Under the pieces are notes generated by a model. That model did no database searches. It was not told the origin of the DNA and saw only the letters and a list, made by a program, of their open reading frames with translations. From an uncultured Clostridia bacterium (GTDB taxonomy: Bacteria > Bacillota > Clostridia > TANB77 > CAG-508): a stretch of 20,430 nt of DNA. The translations under genes and the position numbers were made by a program. Of this stretch, positions 1 through 7,579 are shown in pieces (the first letter of the stretch is position 1; every line of letters starts with the position of its first letter). The stretch is from NCBI GenBank assembly GCA_944386375.1, contig CALXAW010000012.1, positions 1-20,430 on the forward strand, written 5' to 3'.

Positions 1-1
1 A

Positions 2-250
2 GCAAGAGTAGAATACACTACAGAATACTCTGCTCATGCTAAGGCAAATGAAATGATTGAGTTTCTAAAACAGTTTAGAAACCTAAAACTGGTCTTGGTA
101 AACCATGGAGAAGCAGAAGTGAAAAATACTTTTGCAAACCGAATTTTAAAAGAAGTTGAAACAAAAAATGTAGGATTGCTTGGAAGAGATTACTTCTTCA
201 GAGTAAGTCCGTATGGGTTGGTAAAAACATTATCAACAAAATTTGATTAA
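2..250 (+). CDS. MBL-fold metallo-hydrolase, RMMBL domain (C-terminal fragment)
   Basis: The reading frame is open from the first bases of the window and ends at TAA 248-250, so only about 82 C-terminal residues are present and the true start lies upstream. The stretch YSAHAKANEMIEFLK followed about ten residues later by LVLVNHGE matches the RMMBL tail of beta-CASP/metallo-beta-lactamase RNA hydrolases, where a SAHAD-like motif and a downstream HGE supply late conserved motifs. By family these proteins are cytoplasmic nucleases or related hydrolases. The metal-binding HxHxDH core would lie outside the window, so activity cannot be judged. The ATG at 53 is an internal methionine, because the motif begins upstream of it. 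It is followed by a hairpin and is separate from the pyr operon. Confidence 0.6.
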   Translation, partial: ARVEYTTEYSAHAKANEMIEFLKQFRNLKLVLVNHGEAEVKNTFANRILKEVETKNVGLLGRDYFFRVSPYGLVKTLSTKFD

Positions 251-256
251 TTCCAA

Positions 257-283
257 GAAGGCGTCCATATTTTGGACGCCTTC
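257..283 (+). terminator. 10-bp perfect hairpin after the MBL gene
   Basis: GAAGGCGTCC (257-266) pairs perfectly with GGACGCCTTC (274-283) around a 7-nt loop, 6 nt after the stop codon. The stem is unusually GC-rich for this sequence, which suits a 3'-end structure. The downstream bases (GTTACCATTC) are not a U-tract, so it is either a weak intrinsic terminator or a 3'-stabilising hairpin. A second copy of ACGCCTTC at 371-378 could compete for the left arm. Confidence 0.55.
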
Positions 284-370
284 GTTACCATTCAGCATAC
301 AACTTAAATAAAAGTACAAAGTAGCCAAAAATACAAACCTTATTCAGAAAAAAAACATTATATGGTAACC
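284..370. repeat. 87-bp segment bounded by 8-bp inverted repeats
   Basis: GTTACCAT (284-291) and ATGGTAAC (362-369) are exact inverted repeats flanking an AT-rich segment without an ORF. The right end, TATGGTAACC (361-370), recurs exactly at 7479-7488, the right edge of another intergenic element. Both copies lie about 30 bp upstream of a predicted promoter. It could be a MITE-like relic, an RNA stem or a protein-binding site; the sequence does not decide. Confidence 0.35.
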
Positions 371-399
371 ACGCCTTCAAAAAAATTTTAACAAAACAC

Positions 400-428
400 T
401 TGACTTTACTGTCGAAAAATGTTATCCT
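400..428 (+). promoter_or_regulatory. Sigma-A promoter of the pyr operon
   Basis: TTGACT (400-405) and TATCCT (423-428) are separated by exactly 17 bp, close to the sigma-A consensus. Transcription would start near 435, giving a leader of about 270 nt before carA. This is the only strong promoter candidate upstream of the operon. Confidence 0.75.
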
Positions 429-461
429 ATTCAAGATGAAATTTTTAAGGAGTGTGCAAAA

Positions 462-614
462 GTGAAAATAGGAATAACAAGACTATTAAAAAATAATAGA
501 AAAAAAATATGTGTAAAAGCTATTTCTATTGGTGTTTCATTTTTCTATTTCTTAAAAAAATTTATTTGTAATTATTATTTATATTTTAAAAAAGAATTAA
601 TTAATATGTATTAA
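462..614 (+). CDS. Putative pyr operon leader peptide (50 codons)
   Basis: An open frame of 50 codons starts at GTG 462 behind AAGGAG (447-452, 9-nt spacing) and ends at TAA 612-614. It begins VKIGITRLLKNN and has an aromatic stretch VSFFYFLKKF encoded by a very T-rich tract: 22 of the 35 bases 519-553 are T, in contrast to the A-rich coding strand of neighbouring genes. The stop codon lies inside the terminator stem (588-627), so a ribosome that keeps up with RNA polymerase would cover the hairpin. This matches the logic of the E. coli pyrBI leader, where low UTP makes polymerase pause in U-rich RNA and lets the ribosome block termination. The role as a regulatory leader is inferred from the layout; the peptide itself resembles no family I recognise. 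A short secreted or membrane peptide is the alternative. Confidence 0.55.
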   Translation: MKIGITRLLKNNRKKICVKAISIGVSFFYFLKKFICNYYLYFKKELINMY

Positions 615-629
615 TTAATTCTTTTTTTT
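588..629 (+). terminator. Intrinsic terminator/attenuator upstream of carA
   Basis: A perfect 17-bp stem (588-604 with 611-627) around a 6-nt loop ends in a run of eight T (622-629). It lies about 150 nt after the predicted start site and 75 nt before carA, with no complete gene other than the leader ORF in between, so it would terminate the pyr transcript prematurely. The leader ORF reads through the left arm and stops inside the right arm. No PyrR-binding-loop consensus or antiterminator was recognised by eye. Confidence 0.7.
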
Positions 630-704
630 GCACTAATATAATAAAAAATTACACAATATTAAAAAATCTTATATAAAAGTAAAACCAAGAAAGGAATGAA
701 AAAA

Positions 705-1793
705 ATGTTAGAAAAATATGATAGAAAAATCGTATTAGAAGATGGCACAGAATATTATGGATATGGTTTTGGAGCAAATGTAGAAAGTATTTGCGAGCTA
801 GTGTTCAATACTTCAATGGTTGGATATCAAGAAATCATATCAGATCCTTCATATACATATCAAATGGTAGTTATGACATACCCATTAATTGGAAACTATG
901 GAATAGCAGATGAAGACTATGAAACAAAACAGCCTACTATAGGTGGAATGATAGTAAGGGAATATAATGGACAACCAAGTAATTTTAGATATACAAAAAC
1001 ATTATCCGAAATATTAGAAGAAAATAACATTCCTGCAATACAAGGAATAGACACAAGAAAATTAACAAGAAATATAAGAGATTTTGGTAGTAGAAAGGTA
1101 TTAATAACAAGTGCAGATACTAATTTGCAAGATGCAATTAAAAAAATAAAGGAATATAATATTCCAACAAATGCAGTAGAAAAAGTTAGCTCAAAAAAGA
1201 AATGGTATTCAAGAACAGCAAACCCAAAATATAATGTAGTGGCAGTAGATTGTGGGATAAAATTAAATATAGTTAGAAGTTTAAATAAAAGAGGGTGTAA
1301 CGTAACAGTTGTACCATATAATACGAGTCCAGAAATAATAGAAAGCCTAAAACCAGATGGAATATTTTTCTCAAATGGCCCAGGTAATCCAGAAGATGTA
1401 ACTGAAACAATAGAACTAATAAAACAATTAAAAGGAAAGTACCCTATATTTGGAATATGTTTAGGTCATCAACTAATAAGTTTGGCATATGGTGCAAAAA
1501 CATATAAACTAAAATTTGGCCATAGAGGTGGAAACCATCCAGTAAAAAATTTAGAAACTGGCAAAATAGAAATAACAAGCCAAAATCATGGATATGCTGT
1601 TGATGAAAGTTCATTAAAACATACAAAACTAGAAGTAACACATATCAATTTACTAGATAAAACAATAGAAGGAGTAGAAAACAAAAAAGAAAAAATATTT
1701 AGTGTTCAATATCATCCAGAAAGTGCACCAGGACCACAAGATAGTACATATTTGTTTGATAAATTCATAAATCTAATGGAAGGAGAAAAATAA
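705..1793 (+). CDS. carA: Carbamoyl-phosphate synthase small (glutaminase) subunit
   Basis: CarA hydrolyses glutamine and channels ammonia to CarB for carbamoyl phosphate synthesis, the first step of pyrimidine and arginine formation. Residues 1-150 form the CPSase small-chain N-domain (VFNTSMVGYQEIISDPSY, then GIDTRKLTR). The C-terminal half is a class I glutamine amidotransferase with nucleophile Cys252 in GICLGHQ and the His337/Glu339 pair in YHPES. At 362 aa it is full length. An in-frame ATG at 696 lies only 1 nt after the AAGG of the ribosome binding site; ATG 705 has 10-nt spacing and is preferred. carB starts one base after its stop, and carB's GGAAGGAG ribosome binding site lies inside the end of carA, so the two subunits are probably translationally coupled. 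Expression is probably set by the leader terminator upstream. Confidence 0.95.
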   Translation: MLEKYDRKIVLEDGTEYYGYGFGANVESICELVFNTSMVGYQEIISDPSYTYQMVVMTYPLIGNYGIADEDYETKQPTIGGMIVREYNGQPSNFRYTKTLSEILEENNIPAIQGIDTRKLTRNIRDFGSRKVLITSADTNLQDAIKKIKEYNIPTNAVEKVSSKKKWYSRTANPKYNVVAVDCGIKLNIVRSLNKRGCNVTVVPYNTSPEIIESLKPDGIFFSNGPGNPEDVTETIELIKQLKGKYPIFGICLGHQLISLAYGAKTYKLKFGHRGGNHPVKNLETGKIEITSQNHGYAVDESSLKHTKLEVTHINLLDKTIEGVENKKEKIFSVQYHPESAPGPQDSTYLFDKFINLMEGEK

Positions 1794-1794
1794 A

Positions 1795-4700
1795 ATGCCA
1801 AAAAGAGAAGATATAAAAAAGGTATTAGTAATAGGCTCAGGCCCAATAGTAATTCGGGCAAGCAGCAGAATTTGACTATGCAGGAACACAGAGCTGTTTA
1901 GCACTAAAAGAAGAAGGATACGAAGTTTTACTTGTAAACTCAAACCCAGCAACAATAATGACAGACGTAAAAATTGCAGATAAAGTATATATGGAACCAC
2001 TAACACTAGAATATGTAGCAAAAATACTAAGATATGAAAGACCAGATGCAATAATAGCGGGAATGGGTGGACAAACAGGTTTAAATATAGCAATGCAGCT
2101 TAAAGAAAAAGGTGTATTACAAGAATGTCAAGTAGAAATGCTGGGAACATCAGCAGAAAGTATTTCAAAAGCAGAAGATAGGGAAAAGTTTAAAAAACTA
2201 TGCCAAGAAATTGGAGAACCAGTACTAGAATCTATGATAGCACATTCAATAGAAGAAGGAAAAGATGCAGCAGAAAAAATAGGATATCCAGTAGTACTAA
2301 GACCAGCATTTACACTAGGTGGAACAGGAGGAGGATTTGCAAATAATGAAGAAGAACTTATAGAAATAATGAAAAATGCATTAAAACTTTCACCAGTAAA
2401 ACAAGTACTAGTAGAAAAAAGTATTAAAGGATATAAAGAAATAGAATATGAAGTAATAAGAGATAAAAACGATACAGCAATAGCAATATGTAATATGGAA
2501 AATGTAGACCCAGTAGGAATACATACAGGAGATTCAATAGTAGTAGCACCTAGCCAAACACTTACAAACAAGGAATATCAACTATTAAGAGATAGTAGTT
2601 TAAAAATAATAAGAGCACTAAAAATCGAAGGAGGTTGTAATGTACAATTTGCATTAGACCCATACTCATTTAAATATTACATAATAGAAGTAAACCCAAG
2701 AGTATCACGTTCATCTGCTCTTGCTTCAAAAGCAACAGGATACCCAATAGCAAGAGTTTCAACAAAAATAGCAATAGGAATGACATTAGATGAAATACAA
2801 ATAGCAAATACACCAGCAAGCTTTGAACCAGCATTAGATTATGTAGTTACAAAAATGCCTAGATTTCCATTTGATAAATTTAGCGACGCATCAAATAAAT
2901 TAAGTACTCAAATGAAGGCAACAGGAGAAATAATGAGTATAGGCAGAACAATAGAAGAAAGTTTACTAAAAGCTGTAAGGTCATTAGAAATTGGAGTTTG
3001 CCATTTATATATGGAAAAATTTGAAAACAAAACTCAAGAAGAACTAATGGAATATATAAAATTAGGAACAGATGATAGAATATTTGCAATAGCACAGTTA
3101 TTAAGGCTAAAAACAGACCCAGGTCTTATAAATAATGAAACAAAAATAGACATGCTATTTCTTGATAAAATAAAAAACATAATTAAATTTGAACAAGAAC
3201 TAATAAATAATAAAGATGATATAGAAATATTAAAGCAAGCTAAAAGAATTGGTTTTAGTGATAAATACATAGCTAAATTATGGAACAAAGAAGAAAATGA
3301 AATATATAAATTAAGGCAAGAAAATAACATATTCCCAGTATATAAAATGATAGATACATGTAGCAGTGAATTTGAAAGTTATGTCCCATACTTTTATTCT
3401 ACTTATGAAGATGAAAATGAATCAATTATAAGCAATAACAAAAAGATAATAGTTTTAGGCTCAGGACCAATTAGAATAGGTCAAGGTGTAGAATTTGATT
3501 ATTCTACAGTACATGCAATAAAAACAATAAAAGCAAATGGGTATGAAGCAATAATAATAAATAATAACCCAGAAACAGTATCAACAGATTATACAACAAG
3601 CGACAAATTATATTTTGAACCACTTACAATCGAAGATGTAATGAACATTATAAACTTAGAAAAACCAGAAGGAGTAATAGCATCACTTGGAGGACAAACA
3701 GCAATAAATTTAGCAGAGGGACTAGCAAACCTAGGAGTAAAAATAATAGGAACAGATTTTGAAGCAATAGAAAAAGCAGAAAATAGAGATAGTTTTGAAA
3801 AAGTTATGGAAAATTTAAAAATACCACAACCAAAGGGAATGGCAGTAACCAATATTAAAGACGGAATAAAAGCAGCAGAAGAAATAGGATATCCAGTATT
3901 AGTAAGACCAAGTTATGTACTAGGTGGTAGAGCTATGCAAATAGTAGGAGATAAAAAGGCACTAGAAAAATATTTAAAAGCAGCTGCTCAAATAGATGAA
4001 AAACAACCAGTACTAGTAGATAAATACATAAGAGGAAAAGAACTAGAAGTAGATGCAGTATGTGACGGAAAAGACGTATTTATACCAGGCATAATGGAAC
4101 TTGTAGAAAAAACAGGAATACATTCAGGAGATAGTATAAGTGTATATCCAACATTTAGTGTAAGTCAGAAAGTAAAAGACACAATAATAGATTATACTAA
4201 AAAACTAGGATTAGGTATAGGAATAAAAGGGCTATATAATATACAATTTATTGTAGATAAAGAGGAAAATGTATATGTAATAGAAGTAAACCCAAGGTCA
4301 TCACGAACAGTACCATTTCTATCTAAGTCAACAGGATATGAAATAGCAGATATAGGAACATTAGTAATGCTAGGTAAATCATTAAAAGAACAAGGTATAA
4401 ACCAAGTATATCCAAAAGAAAAAGAAAGATGGTACGTAAAAGTTCCAACATTTTCATTTTCTAAACTTAATGGATTAGATGCATACCTTTCACCAGAGAT
4501 GAAATCAACAGGTGAAGCAATAGGATATGATAGTAAACTTACAAGAGCATTATATAAAGCATTGCAAGCTTCTGGCATGAACCTTGCAAACTATGGAACA
4601 ATTTTTGTAACAATAGCCGATAAAGATAAACAAGAGGCTTTACCATTAGTTAGAAGATTCTATAATTTAGGATTTAATATAGAAGCAACAAGAGGAACAG

Positions 4701-4975
4701 CAGAATTCTTAAAACGCAATGGCATAAGGACAAGAATAAAAGCAAAAATAAGTGAAGGGAGTGAGGAAATACTAGAATCAATAAGAAAAGGATATGTAAA
4801 CTATGTTATAAGTACGCAAGAATTAGGTTCACACACACAAGAAACAGATGGTTTTCAAATAAGAAGATGTGCTGTTGAAAATAATGTAGCAATGTTTTCT
4901 GCACTAGAAACAGTAAAAGTCTTGTTAGATATACTAGAGGAAATTACACTTTGCATTTCAACAATTGATGCATAA
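1795..4975 (+). CDS. carB: Carbamoyl-phosphate synthase large subunit (needs +1 frameshift)
   Basis: CarB makes carbamoyl phosphate from bicarbonate, two ATP and CarA-derived ammonia. From ATG 1795 (ribosome binding site 1778-1785) the frame reads MPKREDIKKVLVIGSGPIVI and then meets CGG at 1855; without a shift it stops at TGA 1873 after 26 codons. Skipping C1855 continues as GQAAEFDYAG, exactly the family sequence, and stays open to 4975, giving about 1059 aa, normal for the family. The two homologous halves are complete: each has a pre-ATP-grasp motif (the second, GSGPIRIGQGVEFDYS near residue 552, is uninterrupted) and an ATP-grasp domain with EVNPR. The C-terminal MGS-like regulatory domain contains DGFQIRRCAVENN. 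The long intact downstream frame argues against a decayed pseudogene. Programmed shifting, CGG recoding and sequence error are the alternatives. Confidence 0.93.
1855..1858 (+). other. +1 frameshift site in carB: ATT-C-GGG
   Basis: The zero-frame codon 21 is CGG (1855-1857). Reading GGG at 1856-1858 instead restores the conserved glycine of IGQAAEFDY. No Shine-Dalgarno-like stimulator and no in-frame stop is present at the slip site, unlike prfB. The upstream Ile codon ATT would not re-pair well on TTC after P-site slippage, so out-of-frame A-site binding or a four-base codon fits better. Confidence 0.75.
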
Positions 4976-5021
4976 GATTTTATAAAACATTGCAAAGATT
5001 AATATTTTAAGGAGGAATATT

Positions 5022-5732
5022 ATGGGAAAAGATGTTATTATCGCATGTGATTTTAATAGTAAAAATGAAGTTTTAAATTTTCTTGATTTATTCAAAGAAG
5101 AAAAGCCATTTTTAAAAATAGGAATGGAACTATATTATGCAGAAGGTCCAGAAATAGTAAGACAAATAAAGAAAAGAGGTCATAAAATATTTTTAGATTT
5201 AAAACTACACGACATACCAAACACAGTAATGAAAGCAATGAAGGTTCTTTCAAATTTAGATGTAGATATGTGCAATCTTCATGCAAGTGGCAGTATAAAA
5301 ATGATGGAGGCAGCACTTCAAGGTTTAACACGCCAAGATGGAACAAGACCACTACTAATAGCCGTAACACAACTTACTTCAACAAGTGAAGAAGTTATGC
5401 AAAATGAGTTATTAATAAACAAACCACTAGATGAAGTTGTAATGCAATATGCAGAAAATGCAAAAATTGCAGGACTAGATGGTGTAGTATGTTCTCCACT
5501 AGAAGCAAGAAAAGTAAAAAACAAATGTGGAGAAAACTTTATAACAGTAACTCCAGGAGTAAGATTTGCAGATGGTGAAGTTGGTGACCAAGTAAGAGTA
5601 ACAACACCAGCAAAAGCAAAAGAATTAGGTTCAGATTATATAGTTGTAGGAAGACCAATAACAAAGGCTGAAAATCCTGTAGAAGCGTATAGGAGATGTG
5701 TAAGAGAGTTTTGTCTAGGAATTAATGAATAG
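5022..5732 (+). CDS. pyrF: Orotidine 5'-phosphate decarboxylase
   Basis: PyrF decarboxylates OMP to UMP, the last step of de novo UMP synthesis. The catalytic signature DxKxxD is present as D59-L-K61-L-H-D64 in FLDLKLHDIPNTV. ACDF near residue 10 and the phosphate-binding TPGVR (177-181) and GRPIT (210-214) complete the TIM-barrel active site. At 236 aa it is typical of the short PyrF group found in B. subtilis. The start ATG has a strong AAGGAGG (5009-5015) at 6-nt spacing. It follows carB by 46 nt and precedes pyrE by 30 nt, clearly within one operon. Confidence 0.95.
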   Translation: MGKDVIIACDFNSKNEVLNFLDLFKEEKPFLKIGMELYYAEGPEIVRQIKKRGHKIFLDLKLHDIPNTVMKAMKVLSNLDVDMCNLHASGSIKMMEAALQGLTRQDGTRPLLIAVTQLTSTSEEVMQNELLINKPLDEVVMQYAENAKIAGLDGVVCSPLEARKVKNKCGENFITVTPGVRFADGEVGDQVRVTTPAKAKELGSDYIVVGRPITKAENPVEAYRRCVREFCLGINE

Positions 5733-5762
5733 AGAATAATTTTATGAAGGGAGATATTTAGA

Positions 5763-6401
5763 ATGAAAGATTTAGAAATTTTGATTGCAAGAGATTTATT
5801 GAAAATTAAGGCGGTGTTTTTAAGACCAGAGGAGCCATTTATATGGGCAAGTGGGATAAAAAGTCCTATCTATTGTGATAATAGATTAACTTTAACTGCC
5901 CCAGAGGTTAGGAATGATGTTGAAAATGGATTGGCAAGAATCATTAAAGAATATTATCCAGATGCAGAAGTATTAATGGGAACTAGCACAGCAGGGATAG
6001 CACATGCAGCAATAACTGGACATATTTTAAACATGCCAATGGGTTATGTAAGGTCAGGAGCAAAAGACCATGGAAGAAATAATCAGATAGAAGGAAAGTT
6101 AGAAAAAGGGCAAAAAGTAGTTGTTATAGAGGATTTAATATCTACAGCTGGTAGTGTAATAGAAGTTGTAAATGTTTTAAGAGAAGCAGGAGCCGAAGTT
6201 TTAGGAATTGCAAGTATATTTACATACGGAATGAAAAAAGGATTAGATAGGTTAAATGAAGCTAATATAAAAAATGTAAGTTTATCAAATTTTGATACAC
6301 TTGTAGAGGTTGCAGCAGATGAGGGATACATAAAAAAAGAAGATATTGAAAGATTAATCGCATTTAGAAATAATCCAAGTGATGAAAGTTGGATTAAGTA
6401 A
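5763..6401 (+). CDS. pyrE: Orotate phosphoribosyltransferase
   Basis: PyrE transfers ribose-5-phosphate from PRPP to orotate, giving OMP for PyrF. The PRPP-binding signature of type I phosphoribosyltransferases is at residues 119-131 (VVVIEDLISTAGS), with the two acidic residues preceding the loop. The flexible catalytic loop RSGAKDHGRNNQIEG (97-111) carries the lysine and histidine expected for OPRTases. The length of 212 aa is normal. AAGGGAG (5747-5753) gives 9-nt spacing to ATG 5763. Its order after pyrF in a tightly spaced cluster supports the assignment. Confidence 0.95.
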   Translation: MKDLEILIARDLLKIKAVFLRPEEPFIWASGIKSPIYCDNRLTLTAPEVRNDVENGLARIIKEYYPDAEVLMGTSTAGIAHAAITGHILNMPMGYVRSGAKDHGRNNQIEGKLEKGQKVVVIEDLISTAGSVIEVVNVLREAGAEVLGIASIFTYGMKKGLDRLNEANIKNVSLSNFDTLVEVAADEGYIKKEDIERLIAFRNNPSDESWIK

Positions 6402-6428
6402 AAGTATAAATTAAGAAAGGAAAAATAC

Positions 6429-7340
6429 ATGAGAAATTTAATAGATATTACTGATTTATCTACTTGCGAAATAGATAATTTAATAGAAGTTGCAGAAGAT
6501 ATAAAGTCTAACAAGGAAAAATATTTAGATAAGTGCAAAGGAAAACAATTAGCCACATTATTTTTTGAACCAAGTACCAGAACGAGACTAAGTTTTGAAT
6601 CAGCCATGCTAAGCTTAGGGGGTAGTGTTCTTGGATTTTCGTCAGCAAGTTCAAGTTCAACATCAAAAGGAGAAAGTATAGCAGATACAATAAGAACAGT
6701 TGGAAGTTATGTAGATATAATTTCAATGAGACACCCACAAGAAGGAGCAGCAACTATAGCAGCAAATGTTTCAAAAGTTCCAATAATAAATGCAGGAGAT
6801 GGTTCAAACAGACACCCAACACAAACTTTAACTGATTTAATGACCATAAAATCAGAAAAAGGAAAATTATCAAACTTTTGCATAGGAATGTGTGGAGATC
6901 TAAAATATGGAAGAACAGTACATTCACTAGTAGCAGCATTATCAAGATATGAAAACATAAAATATATGTTTATATCACCAAAAGAACTAAAAATGCCAGA
7001 AGAAGTACTAAGCATTCTGAAAGAGAAAAATATAGAATATCAAGAAGTAGAAAGTTTAGAAGAAAACATATCTAAATTAGATATTCTATACATGACAAGA
7101 GTGCAACAGGAAAGATTTGAGGACAAGTTAGAATATGAAAGGCTAAAAGATGTATATATATTAAACAAAGAAAAACTAAAAAATGCAAAATCAGATTTAA
7201 CTATATTACATCCATTACCAAGAGTAAACGAAATATCAGAAGATGTTGATATGGATAAAAGAGCTTGCTATTTCAAACAAGTAGAAAATGGAAAATATAT
7301 AAGAATGGCATTAATATTAAAATTGTTACAAATAATTTAA
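6429..7340 (+). CDS. pyrB: Aspartate carbamoyltransferase catalytic subunit
   Basis: PyrB condenses carbamoyl phosphate with aspartate to carbamoyl aspartate, using the product of CarAB encoded upstream. Key motifs are FFEPSTRTR (45-53, carbamoyl-phosphate binding), STSKGES (77-83, the loop lysine K80 contributed to the neighbouring subunit), HPTQTLTDL (129-137) and HPLPRVNEI (261-269, aspartate loop). At 303 aa it is a full-length catalytic chain. No regulatory subunit gene pyrI follows; a terminator begins 20 nt downstream, so the enzyme is probably an unregulated trimer unless pyrI is elsewhere. It is the last gene of the operon. The start is supported by GAAAGGA (6415-6421). Confidence 0.95.
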   Translation: MRNLIDITDLSTCEIDNLIEVAEDIKSNKEKYLDKCKGKQLATLFFEPSTRTRLSFESAMLSLGGSVLGFSSASSSSTSKGESIADTIRTVGSYVDIISMRHPQEGAATIAANVSKVPIINAGDGSNRHPTQTLTDLMTIKSEKGKLSNFCIGMCGDLKYGRTVHSLVAALSRYENIKYMFISPKELKMPEEVLSILKEKNIEYQEVESLEENISKLDILYMTRVQQERFEDKLEYERLKDVYILNKEKLKNAKSDLTILHPLPRVNEISEDVDMDKRACYFKQVENGKYIRMALILKLLQII

Positions 7341-7359
7341 AAAATTAGATTTATAAAAT

Positions 7360-7407
7360 AAAAGGAGCAATGATTACAATAAAAAAGTTAAACATTGCTT
7401 CTTTTTT
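7360..7407 (+). terminator. Intrinsic terminator of the pyr operon
   Basis: AAAAGGAGCAATG (7360-7372) pairs with CATTGCTTCTTTT (7393-7405) through 13 positions including one G-U pair. The loop is about 20 nt, and the stem runs into six T (7402-7407). It begins 20 nt after the pyrB stop codon. Confidence 0.75.
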
Positions 7408-7426
7408 GGTTAATATTCAGAGTTAG

Positions 7427-7496
7427 TACCATAAAGTCCGCTTAGGTCTCGTCGGAGTTTAATATTTATTTTAGTCTGTATGGTAACCTTTTTTTT
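7427..7496 (+). other. Structured intergenic element ending in T8
   Basis: TACCATA (7427-7433) and TATGGTA (7479-7485) form a 7-bp inverted repeat enclosing a locally GC-rich patch (7435-7456) with a short TCCG/CGGA stem. The element ends in eight T (7489-7496). It contains no ORF. It could be a small terminated RNA, a second terminator, or a relic of the element at 284-370, with which it shares TATGGTAACC. No tRNA arms or riboswitch core was recognised. Confidence 0.35.
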
Positions 7497-7522
7497 CGGC
7501 AAAACTTCTCATTTTTCATCGA

Positions 7523-7550
7523 AGGAAAAAGGTTTTAAAACTAGAATATA
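7523..7550 (+). promoter_or_regulatory. Likely sigma-H promoter of the spoIIA operon
   Basis: AGGAAAA (7523-7529) and GAATATA (7544-7550) resemble the sigma-H elements AGGAnnT and GAATT with suitable spacing. They lie 30 bp before the spoIIAA start. The spoIIA operon is transcribed by sigma-H (with Spo0A) in Bacillus and Clostridia, so the context fits. Spo0A boxes (TGTCGAA-like) were not seen next to it. Confidence 0.5.
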
Positions 7551-7579
7551 TAAGGTATATTAAATGTAGGAGGGATTTT

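Noticed and set aside
696..704. ATG 696 as the start of carA
   Set aside because: It lies 1 nt after the AAGG of the only ribosome binding site; ATG 705 has normal spacing and loses just three residues.
462..704. PyrR-dependent attenuator in the carA leader
   Set aside because: No PyrR-binding-loop consensus and no alternative antiterminator pairing with the 588-627 stem was recognised.
1873..1875. TGA in the zero frame of carB as a recoded sense codon (e.g. Trp or Sec)
   Set aside because: The family sequence resumes in the +1 frame already at 1856, before this TGA, so readthrough of it would not restore the protein.
6083..6607. Minus-strand open frame of 174 codons spanning the pyrE-pyrB junction
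   Set aside because: It is a shadow of pyrE and pyrB, low-complexity Ser/Phe/Ile-rich, and without recognisable motifs.
7427..7496. tRNA or known riboswitch in the GC-rich intergenic patch
   Set aside because: No acceptor or T-arm (no GTTCGAnnC pattern), and no known riboswitch core was recognised; only short stems are present.
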